Source of the DNA: a bacterium
GTDB taxonomy: Archaea > Nanoarchaeota > Nanoarchaeia > Woesearchaeales > UBA10216
Direction: 5' to 3'
NCBI GenBank assembly: GCA_024206195.1
Contig: JAAGZO010000132.1
Coordinates: 1-19,486 of the forward strand
DNA length: 19,486 bases
Shown here: positions 13,842 to 19,486 of the stretch, in pieces
How the letters are laid out: the number at the start of each line of letters is the position of its first letter
How positions within the stretch are numbered: position 1 is the first letter of the stretch
Translations under genes and position numbers: made by a program
Notes under the pieces: generated by a model
What the model saw: only the letters and a program-made list of their open reading frames with translations
What the model was told of the DNA's origin: nothing
Databases searched by the model: none

Positions 13842-16428
13842 TTTCCTTCCCTATCTTTGCCAGAACCATCTGGTGCATTCTTCTCAAAAACTCAACCTTT
13901 TCCTCAATTTTCATTATATCCATGTGACTTTCTAATACTATCTTGAATGCAAATGGAGACGGCATTCTTGTTTGCACTTCTTTTATCTTTATCTTCTTGG
14001 TTTCTATGTCCCTGATCACCTTCTTTGTGCTCTCTATATCCATCAAGTCTTCTAAAACCTCTCTCCTTGCCTCTTTGAGTATTGAAAAGTCTGGAGAGAT
14101 TCTTTTGAGTGCATTCATGAGAATCATTGAACTAACTTGCTGTCTTCCAACACGCTTCTTATGGCCTTTATACTGGCGAAGTATCATTAAAGCGCGAGCT
14201 GCACAGTGCCTGAACCTTCGCTTCAGGATCTCTGTTTTTTCAAGTGCTGCTTTTAGGAGAATGTCTAGCTTGTCTGAACGCAAAAGCTTGAATGCATTCA
14301 TCACATTTACACCTTTTGAATAACTTAAGTAGAATCCATTGTCACAAACACCAAGCTCTACATCCTTGTGCTGGCTTCGTGAAATTGCATACGCAATTGC
14401 CCTGCTCAGGCAGTCGTTTACTCTTCTTCCAAACACTGTGTGAAAAACAACATATTTTTTATCCATGTCACTGTACTGTTCAATTACTATCTTCTTGTCA
14501 TGAGGGATTTCAGAGAAAAGATACTGCTGCCTGAAGTAGTCATAGATTGAGAGTGCTGAGTTCTTGTCAACATAAAGATACTTATTAATAAAATCAACAA
14601 TCTCTTCCTTTGATTTGTTGTGATTAAACTTTTCTTCCATGAGTCTTCTGAATTTTCCTATGCTCATCGCAAGGTCAAAACTTAATGGAAGCATCTCTGA
14701 AAACCATGCAGGAATTGTTGGAGGCCTCTGAACAGAAGACCTTACATAAGCAACCATGCCTTTTGCATACAGGAACTGGTATTTGTCTCCGCCAAGAACA
14801 AAGATGTCTCCTCTTTTTAGCTTTTCAAGAAAAGATTCATCAATTTTTCCAACTACGCTATCACCCACTTTTACTAAAGCAAATGCTTCGTCAGGGATTG
14901 TTCCTATATTGGTCATGTATATTACACGACCCATGCGGCCTCTTCGACCAATCATCCCTGTTTCTGTATCATGCCAGATCTTTGCATAGATATTCCTGTC
15001 CTCAAGTGAGATAAATTTCCCGCTAAGGTATTCAATTACATCCATGAAGTCCTTTCTTGTGAGCTTGCTATAGCAATGGCTCTGCTTTACAAGCTCAAAC
15101 AGGTCATCAATGTGTATCTTTTCAGCGATTGCAATGCCGTCAATCTGCTGCGCAAGAACATCCAGACAGTTTGTTGGAATATGAATACGATCAATCTTCT
15201 TGTCTATTGCTGATTTCAATAGAACGCCGCACTCAACAAGGTCATCCCTATCTAGAACAATTATTCTTCCCTTTGCTGTTTCATGCAGCTTGTGACCACT
15301 ACGGCCAATTCTCTGAACTGCACGGGCAACTGATTTTGGGCTTCCAAGGAGAATTACCAAATCAATATATCCAATGTCTATTCCAAGCTCAAGCGATGTG
15401 CTGCTGACAACAACCTTTAGCTTTCCTTCCCTAAGTCCATTTTCTATTTTTCTCCTGTGTGTCTTTGAAAGAGAACCGTGATGAGCGCCGATTGTTTCCT
15501 CAACATCTGCGTACCGCTTTGGGAACTTGTCTTTAAGATGGTCTATGACACGTTCTGTTGCAGCGCGCGTGTTTGTGAATATCAATGTTGTTTTGTGGTC
15601 CTGAATTAATTTGTCCAATAGCTCATACATTGCATGATGCATTGTGCCGTGCTCTGCATCTATCAAATCAGGAACAGGGCTTAAGACCTTAAGATCCATC
15701 TTCTTTAGGAACTGTACATCGCAGATTTTGCAGCTTCTGTAGCTTCCTTTTTTTAATCCAGTTAAAAACTTTGCAATCTCTTCTAAAGGAGCAATTGTAG
15801 CAGAAAGACCTATTCGCGTCATTGCAGGGGATAATTGCTGCAAGCGTTCCATGCTAAGTGATAAATGAACACCGCGCTTGTTTTCTGCCAATGCATGCAC
15901 TTCATCCAGTATGCACCAATCAACCTGCTTGAGATGTTCAACGAATTTAAAGGAACTAAGCACTATTGCCAGGGATTCTGGCGTTGTTATTAGAATGTGC
16001 GGTGGGTTCTTGAGCATCTTTGACTTCTCATATGCAGTTGTGTCTCCAGTTCTTACCGCAACCCTTATTCCAAGTTCTTTTCCTGCAATCTTCTCCATTT
16101 CTTTGAGCGGCTCTATGAGATTAACCTTGATGTCCTCATTAAGCGCTTTTAATGGCGAAACATATAGGCAGTATACCCTGTCTTCCAGAATTCCCTTTTG
16201 CGAAGAGTCAACGAGCTCGTTTAGAATAGAAAGAAAACCGGTTAATGTTTTTGTTGCACCTGTTGGGGCTGAAACAAGAATGTTTTGCCTGCTGTGAATC
16301 TCCATAACACCAAACAGCTGAGGTGTTGAGAAGCTTTTGAAGCGGGAGAAAAACCATTTTTTAACTATAGGATTAAGTATTTTGACAATATCTTCAGGTT
16401 TATTTGGCTTTTCCTTGAATTTAATCAT
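13828..16428 (-). CDS. lhr: Lhr-type superfamily 2 helicase
   Basis: 866 residues, the length of the Lhr core. It is an ATP-dependent nucleic acid translocase implicated in DNA repair and, for some archaeal members, RNA metabolism. Motifs in order: Walker A at 54-61 (APTGATKT), SPLKALN at 91-97, TTPESL at 149-154, DEVH at 175-178, SAT at 208-210, IFTNTRAATE, SSTSLELGIDIG and QRIGRSGH. The C-terminal half holds the winged-helix and Lhr-specific domains (IGRRGRMGRV and later FGRRVNDCLSRAIAYA). Odd point: Walker A has Thr in place of the second Gly of the usual G-S-G-K-T. A TATA box 27 nt upstream points to a leaderless mRNA. It overlaps the downstream phosphoesterase gene. Confidence 0.96.
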   Translation of the reverse strand: MIKFKEKPNKPEDIVKILNPIVKKWFFSRFKSFSTPQLFGVMEIHSRQNILVSAPTGATKTLTGFLSILNELVDSSQKGILEDRVYCLYVSPLKALNEDIKVNLIEPLKEMEKIAGKELGIRVAVRTGDTTAYEKSKMLKNPPHILITTPESLAIVLSSFKFVEHLKQVDWCILDEVHALAENKRGVHLSLSMERLQQLSPAMTRIGLSATIAPLEEIAKFLTGLKKGSYRSCKICDVQFLKKMDLKVLSPVPDLIDAEHGTMHHAMYELLDKLIQDHKTTLIFTNTRAATERVIDHLKDKFPKRYADVEETIGAHHGSLSKTHRRKIENGLREGKLKVVVSSTSLELGIDIGYIDLVILLGSPKSVARAVQRIGRSGHKLHETAKGRIIVLDRDDLVECGVLLKSAIDKKIDRIHIPTNCLDVLAQQIDGIAIAEKIHIDDLFELVKQSHCYSKLTRKDFMDVIEYLSGKFISLEDRNIYAKIWHDTETGMIGRRGRMGRVIYMTNIGTIPDEAFALVKVGDSVVGKIDESFLEKLKRGDIFVLGGDKYQFLYAKGMVAYVRSSVQRPPTIPAWFSEMLPLSFDLAMSIGKFRRLMEEKFNHNKSKEEIVDFINKYLYVDKNSALSIYDYFRQQYLFSEIPHDKKIVIEQYSDMDKKYVVFHTVFGRRVNDCLSRAIAYAISRSQHKDVELGVCDNGFYLSYSKGVNVMNAFKLLRSDKLDILLKAALEKTEILKRRFRHCAARALMILRQYKGHKKRVGRQQVSSMILMNALKRISPDFSILKEARREVLEDLMDIESTKKVIRDIETKKIKIKEVQTRMPSPFAFKIVLESHMDIMKIEEKVEFLRRMHQMVLAKIGKENADI

Positions 16429-16450
16429 AGCATGAGGGAATTAAATCCTG

Positions 16451-16458
16451 TTTAAAAA
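16451..16458 (-). promoter_or_regulatory. TATA element of the lhr-phosphoesterase unit
   Basis: The minus strand reads CTTTTTAAAC around here, centred about 27 nt before the lhr ATG at 16428. It lies in the 31-bp gap after the HTH-CBS gene, so lhr can be transcribed on its own. Confidence 0.5.
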
Positions 16459-16459
16459 G

Positions 16460-17005
16460 TTATAGACTCTTAAGAACGTCAGCCTTTGTGACAACACCAA
16501 CAAACCTTCCCTTGTCAGTTATCATAACCAAAGGGGAAATCTTCAGCAGGTCCATTATTATCCTGACAGGAGTTTTCCTTGTAACAACCGGAGGAGCATC
16601 TGTCATTACATCCTCTACCTTCAACTTTGACAAATCGCGGCCTTCTGAGGCCATGTCCAGTATGCTTGCCTCTGATACAAGACCTGTTACGCAGTTATGA
16701 TCATAAACAGGCAGCTGTGATATCTCATGCCTTCTTATCTTCTTGATTACTACATTAACAGTATCCTTTTTTTCTGCGAAAATGATCTTCTTAAGCATGA
16801 TGTCTTCTGCTTTTGGCTCGTTTTTCTCTGTAAGGCCATTAAGAACATCAAATATTTTTTTTGTTTTAGTGAACGTAGGATCAATCATCCCTGCCTCTAT
16901 CTTGGCAATCAATGACTGCGAAACACCGGATAATCCAGCCAGCTCACTCTGCGTAAGACCATGCTTTTTCCTCAGCTTCTTAATTTCATCCAATCCGTGG
17001 TTCAT
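16460..17005 (-). CDS. HTH-CBS transcriptional regulator
   Basis: 181 residues from the ATG at 17005. Residues about 5-55 are an Xre/Cro-type helix-turn-helix (LRKKHGLTQSELAGLSGVSQSLIAKIEAG). Two CBS domains follow: about 66-120 (DIMLKKIIFAEKKDTV, then HEISQLPVYD and TGLVSEASI) and about 126-180 (VEDVMTDAPPVVTRKT, then VMITDKGRFVGVVTKADVL). CBS pairs bind adenosyl ligands such as AMP, ATP, SAM or MTA. The protein probably switches DNA binding with such a ligand. The frame runs open to 17092, but the extra 29 residues are unlike the family, and a TATA box is centred 25 nt before 17005, so the shorter form is chosen. It is divergent from the coiled-coil gene and two genes from metK, with a palindrome in the shared intergenic region. 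Confidence 0.9.
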   Translation of the reverse strand: MNHGLDEIKKLRKKHGLTQSELAGLSGVSQSLIAKIEAGMIDPTFTKTKKIFDVLNGLTEKNEPKAEDIMLKKIIFAEKKDTVNVVIKKIRRHEISQLPVYDHNCVTGLVSEASILDMASEGRDLSKLKVEDVMTDAPPVVTRKTPVRIIMDLLKISPLVMITDKGRFVGVVTKADVLKSL

Positions 17006-17025
17006 AGATTGCAGAATCACCTGCC

Positions 17026-17034
17026 AATATTTAA
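17026..17034 (-). promoter_or_regulatory. TATA element of the HTH-CBS gene
   Basis: The minus strand reads TTAAATATT, centred 25 nt before the ATG at 17005. This supports a leaderless start there rather than at 17092. Confidence 0.5.
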
Positions 17035-17069
17035 CTCTTTCTGTTTTGTAATAAAATTGACCTCGAATT

Positions 17070-17081
17070 ATTCCTATAGGA
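17070..17081. promoter_or_regulatory. Palindromic motif, copy 1
   Basis: ATTCCTATAGGA, with TCCTATAGGA a perfect 10-bp palindrome. It lies between the divergent HTH-CBS and coiled-coil genes. A near-identical motif lies at 17683-17696 upstream of metK. It could be an operator. Its TATAGG core could also act as a weak TATA box for the ATG at 17106. Confidence 0.45.
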
Positions 17082-17096
17082 CTTGACAGCAAAAGG

Positions 17097-17105
17097 TTTA
17101 TAAAG
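17097..17105 (+). promoter_or_regulatory. TATA element near the coiled-coil gene
   Basis: TTTATAAAG is a good TATA match but ends right at the ATG at 17106. Its expected transcription start, near 17127, coincides with an in-frame GTG. Either translation starts at the GTG or this TATA is not the one used. Confidence 0.4.
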
Positions 17106-17681
17106 ATGGTTTACAAATGTAGGTATGTGGTCAATACAAATGCTGCTACCAAGGAAATAGAAGTTCTCGAGCAAGACCTGCTTACGCATCTGGAGCAGGA
17201 CGCCAAGCTGGATGAAGAATACCTGCAGCTGCAAAGAGAAATTGATGAACTGAATGCTGAAAGAGAGGAACTAGCCAGAAAAAGGAGCCAGTTAGTGATG
17301 GTTCAAAGCAGTGTATTAAAAGACCTCGATGATAAGATCAAAGAATTATACCCTGCCGCAGTAGAACAACAAAAAGCAAGTTATAAGGTGCCTGAATGGA
17401 AAAGAGAACCATTCCGAGTAAACTTCAGAAAACTGATGCGGGAATGCGAGGAGATGATTAAGCATCGTTTTAGTGCTGAAAAGAAATTGAAGCATGCGGT
17501 TTCTGATGTAGATGAAAAGATTTCTGAGATAGACAGAAAAATAGTAAACCGTAAACAATGGCAGGAAAAGTTTTTGCATAGAGAAGAGAAATCCACTAAA
17601 CACGAGCTCGAGGAAGAAGAGAGCATCGAAAAGTTCATGGAAAAACTAAGGCAAGACGCTGAACATCTACAAAGGATATAA
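17106..17681 (+). CDS. Coiled-coil protein of unknown function
   Basis: 191 residues, not recognised. It is almost entirely charged and helical. Residues about 15-70 (from KEIEVLEQDLL) and 105-185 (EEMIKHRFSAEKKLKHAV and onward) are predicted coiled coil, with Leu/Ile heptad spacing. A short non-coiled middle around YKVPEWKREPFRVNF separates them, which suggests a helical hairpin. There is no signal peptide or membrane segment. The start is uncertain: ATG 17106, or GTG 17127 (184 residues), which lies 26 nt after a TATA box. It is divergent from the HTH-CBS regulator and ends two bases before palindromic motif copy 2, upstream of metK. Nothing in the sequence gives a function; a structural or scaffold role is only a guess. 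Confidence 0.7.
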   Translation: MVYKCRYVVNTNAATKEIEVLEQDLLTHLEQDAKLDEEYLQLQREIDELNAEREELARKRSQLVMVQSSVLKDLDDKIKELYPAAVEQQKASYKVPEWKREPFRVNFRKLMRECEEMIKHRFSAEKKLKHAVSDVDEKISEIDRKIVNRKQWQEKFLHREEKSTKHELEEEESIEKFMEKLRQDAEHLQRI

Positions 17682-17682
17682 T

Positions 17683-17696
17683 ATTCCTATCGGAAT
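17683..17696. promoter_or_regulatory. Palindromic motif, copy 2, upstream of metK
   Basis: ATTCCTATCGGAAT: arms ATTCC/GGAAT around TATC. It matches copy 1 at 11 of its first 12 positions (ATTCCTAT-GGA). It lies about 26 bp upstream of the metK TATA element, similar to the roughly 24 bp between copy 1 and the TATA at 17097-17105. This is a candidate operator. Confidence 0.45.
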
Positions 17697-17711
17697 AATT
17701 CTTTCACTAAT

Positions 17712-17721
17712 CTTTTTAAAG
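17712..17721 (+). promoter_or_regulatory. TATA element of metK
   Basis: CTTTTTAAAG suggests transcription starting near 17744. AAGGAGGT at 17753-17760 is a full Shine-Dalgarno site, 6 nt before the ATG. An alternative TATA (CTATAAAAA, from 17741) is too close to the ribosome binding site to be likely. Confidence 0.5.
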
Positions 17722-17726
17722 GGCTT

Positions 17727-17743
17727 TGTTCTAGACTGTTCTA
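17727..17743 (+). repeat. Direct repeat TGTTCTA x2 in the metK leader
   Basis: TGTTCTA occurs at 17727-17733 and 17737-17743, exactly 10 bp apart (one helical turn), between the metK TATA element and ribosome binding site. It is a possible regulatory site, but short enough to be chance. Confidence 0.3.
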
Positions 17744-17766
17744 TAAAAAAATAAGGAGGTCTTTAA

Positions 17767-18924
17767 ATGACAGAAATAAAATATGTTACATCAGAATCAG
17801 TTACAGAGGGACATCCAGATAAGATATGCGATCAGATAAGTGACGCTATTCTTGACACACTTTTTGCACAGGACCCATATTCAAGGGTTGCTGTAGAGTG
17901 TTTAACAACAACTGGAACTGTTATGGTTGCAGGAGAAGTTACAACAAAGGGTTTTGCTGACATACAGACAATAGCAAGAAGAAAACTACAGGAGATTGGA
18001 TATACTAATCCTGAATTTGGAATAGACTGCGAGGACGCAGGAGTATTTGTTTCTCTTCACGGCCAGAGCCCAGACATCTCACAGGGAGTTAATGTATCCA
18101 GCAAACACGAGCAGGGTGCAGGAGACCAGGGAATGATGTATGGCTTTGCATGCAATGAAACACCTGAGCTTATGCCACTACCAATTATTCTTGCTCACAG
18201 GCTTACAAAGAGGCTTGCAGAGGTAAGAAAAAAGGGCATAGTAAAGGATATTGGACCTGATGGAAAATCACAGGTAAGTATTGAATATCATGACGGTGTT
18301 CCGAAAAGAATATCTGCAGTTGTTATTGCCTGCCAGCACATTGAGGAAGTCTCAGAAGATGAGCTGAAGAGTGCTATAGCTGAGAAAGTAATTGAACCTA
18401 TATGCAAAGACTACCTAGATGCTGAAACAAAGATACACATAAATGCAACTGGAAAGTTCGTAATAGGCGGACCAGAGGGCGATACTGGAGTTACTGGAAG
18501 AAAAATCATTGTTGACACATACGGCGGTGTTGGAAAACATGGCGGTGGTGCTTTTTCAGGAAAAGACCCTTCAAAGGTTGACAGAAGTGGAGCATATGCT
18601 GCAAGATACGTTGCAAAGAACGTTGTTGCAGCAGGACTTGCAGACAAGTGCGAGGTTGCAATCTCGTATGCAATTGGTGTTGCAGAGCCAACCTCAATCA
18701 ATGTGGACACCTTTGGAACAGGAAAGATTCCTGAGGACCAGATTGCTGAGCTTGTAAGAAAACACTTTGACCTTAGACCAGCAGCAATTATAGATGTTCT
18801 TGACCTTAGAAGACCTATCTACCAGAAAACAGCAGCATACGGACACTTTGGAAGAAACGATGCTGACTTTACCTGGGAAAAGACAGACAAGGCAGAAGCA
18901 CTAAAGAACGACGCAGGGCTTTAA
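17767..18924 (+). CDS. metK: S-adenosylmethionine synthetase, bacterial type
   Basis: Makes SAM from methionine and ATP, releasing phosphate and pyrophosphate. 385 residues, the standard bacterial/eukaryotic length. Signatures: [20 protein letters not shown] at the N-terminus, [16 protein letters not shown] (hexapeptide signature), [25 protein letters not shown] (P-loop signature) and [10 protein letters not shown] near the C-terminus. Most archaea encode a different, highly diverged MAT family, so a bacterial-type enzyme is notable in an archaeal setting. It has a strong ribosome binding site and a possible operator upstream. Its stop shares TTAA with the stop of the convergent lgt gene, and a hairpin plus T-run ends the transcript. 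Confidence 0.98.
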   Translation: MTEIKYVTSESVTEGHPDKICDQISDAILDTLFAQDPYSRVAVECLTTTGTVMVAGEVTTKGFADIQTIARRKLQEIGYTNPEFGIDCEDAGVFVSLHGQSPDISQGVNVSSKHEQGAGDQGMMYGFACNETPELMPLPIILAHRLTKRLAEVRKKGIVKDIGPDGKSQVSIEYHDGVPKRISAVVIACQHIEEVSEDELKSAIAEKVIEPICKDYLDAETKIHINATGKFVIGGPEGDTGVTGRKIIVDTYGGVGKHGGGAFSGKDPSKVDRSGAYAARYVAKNVVAAGLADKCEVAISYAIGVAEPTSINVDTFGTGKIPEDQIAELVRKHFDLRPAAIIDVLDLRRPIYQKTAAYGHFGRNDADFTWEKTDKAEALKNDAGL

Positions 18925-18938
18925 GCCCTATTTTTTTT
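18915..18938 (+). terminator. Hairpin plus T-run terminator of metK
   Basis: AGGGCT (18915-18920), loop TTA, AGCCCT (18924-18929), then one A and eight T (18931-18938). The stem overlaps the metK stop codon and the end of lgt. Archaea terminate mainly at T-runs, so the T8 tract may be the active part. The minus strand has no matching T-run for lgt. Confidence 0.65.
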
Positions 18939-19486
18939 AATTAAATATACTATTCCTAATATTATGAGGGCTATGCTCCCATACTGCCATAGCGTAAGGC
19001 CGAATAATCTGTAAGGATCATCCCTGAAAAATCCTGTAGCTAATCTAAGTATGCCATATCCTGTTAGGAAAATAAAGAAGAGGGCTCCTGGTTTTAGTTT
19101 TCTTGTTTTGTGAATGATTAACATTACACTGAAAAGTATTAGATGCAGAAATCCAGAGTAGAGCTGGTATGGATGCCTGCAGATATTATCTACTTGTGTG
19201 AAAACAACGCACCATGGAAGACTGGATGGTGTTCCAAGGAGCTCTGCATTTGAAAAGTTTGCAAGCCTGCCAAGGATGAGTGCAAATGCAAGCGGCAAAA
19301 TTGCTATATCTGCAAATTTCCTCCAATCCATGTTGTGTTTCCTAACATAGAAATATGTTACAGCAAAACCACCTATTAGTCCTCCGAAGAATGACATGCC
19401 ACCGTTCCAAATCCTGAAAAATTCAAGAGGATCTTTCAGGAAGCCTATTGGATCTGGAAATATCAATGAAAATAAGCGCGCGCCAA
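18921..19486 (-). CDS. lgt: Prolipoprotein diacylglyceryl transferase, 5'-partial
   Basis: Transfers a diacylglyceryl group from a membrane phospholipid to the lipobox Cys of preprolipoproteins; multi-pass membrane enzyme. The visible part is about 188 residues, and the frame continues off the window ([12 protein letters not shown] at the edge), so the TTG at 19466 is not the start. The Lgt core is present: [17 protein letters not shown], then [15 protein letters not shown] (GR-ANF-N-E--G signature, with the conserved Arg, Asn, Glu and Gly), CRHPYQLY, and a C-terminal [13 protein letters not shown]. At least four hydrophobic helices are visible. Odd points: the His usual in M-S-F-H-G-G is Phe here, and the residue before FFR, often Glu, is Gly. 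Lgt is not a general archaeal enzyme, but a lipobox protein is encoded at 8811. The stop overlaps the metK stop. Confidence 0.93.
   Translation of the reverse strand, partial: GARLFSLIFPDPIGFLKDPLEFFRIWNGGMSFFGGLIGGFAVTYFYVRKHNMDWRKFADIAILPLAFALILGRLANFSNAELLGTPSSLPWCVVFTQVDNICRHPYQLYSGFLHLILFSVMLIIHKTRKLKPGALFFIFLTGYGILRLATGFFRDDPYRLFGLTLWQYGSIALIILGIVYLIKKNRA

Noticed and set aside
14292..15407. Several plus-strand open frames inside lhr
   Set aside because: They are short, overlap one another in different frames, and lie opposite a continuous helicase with all motifs intact.
17006..17092. Longer HTH-CBS protein starting at 17092
   Set aside because: The extra 29 residues do not look like the family, and a TATA box is placed correctly for a start at 17005.
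1..19486. CRISPR array, insertion sequence, tRNA/rRNA, phage or defence island
   Set aside because: Reading through found no regularly spaced repeats, transposase or integrase motifs, structural RNA signatures or toxin-antitoxin pair. The window is dense housekeeping and regulatory genes.

Overview
The window reads as a piece of an archaeal chromosome, probably from an uncultivated lineage. I favour a DPANN-type genome, but the sequence alone cannot settle this. It is A+T-rich and densely coded, and it has no rRNA, tRNA, CRISPR array or transposase. The archaeal signals are TATA boxes (tttatata/tttaaa type) centred about 25-28 nt upstream of leaderless start codons in front of at least six genes. 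The gene types also fit: an aspartate kinase/DapL lysine operon, an HTH-CBS regulator, an Lhr helicase with a phosphoesterase partner, and a type I membrane surface protein. Some genes look bacterial in type: metK, a class II fructose-bisphosphate aldolase, and lgt.

Layout. 1-1186: MTA phosphorylase (5' end cut off by the window) overlapping adenine phosphoribosyltransferase, an adenine/methylthioadenosine salvage pair. 1187-1807 (minus): a predicted ACT-domain regulator, divergent from the lysine operon. 1935-7121: lysC-dapA-dapB-asd-dapL, a tightly packed operon from aspartate to LL-diaminopimelate. 7111-8732 (minus): lysA, which completes lysine synthesis, followed by a small orphan gene with its own promoter. 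8811-11599: a molybdopterin-fold lipoprotein, a glutaredoxin, a thioredoxin-reductase-like flavoprotein and a class II aldolase. 11643-13154: a membrane-anchored surface protein. 13146-16428 (minus): metallophosphoesterase and Lhr helicase. 16460-17005 (minus): HTH-CBS regulator, divergent from a coiled-coil protein (17106-17681). 17767-18924: metK. 18921-19486 (minus): lgt, cut off by the window end.

How the parts connect. The lysine genes lack only diaminopimelate epimerase (dapF). The intergenic space between the ACT protein and lysC holds a shared TATA element and an 18-bp palindrome, which suggests local feedback control. MetK makes SAM. SAM use yields MTA, which MtnP and Apt return to AMP. 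Two near-identical palindromic motifs flank the coiled-coil gene, one beside the HTH-CBS regulator promoter and one upstream of metK, so a SAM-homeostasis circuit is a reasonable guess. lgt and a lipobox-bearing protein in the same window suggest a bacterial-style lipoprotein pathway in an archaeon. No gap exceeds 130 bp, so there are no long non-coding stretches. I did not find a clearly novel multi-gene defence or mobile system. The best leads are the two regulatory units and the lipoprotein pathway.
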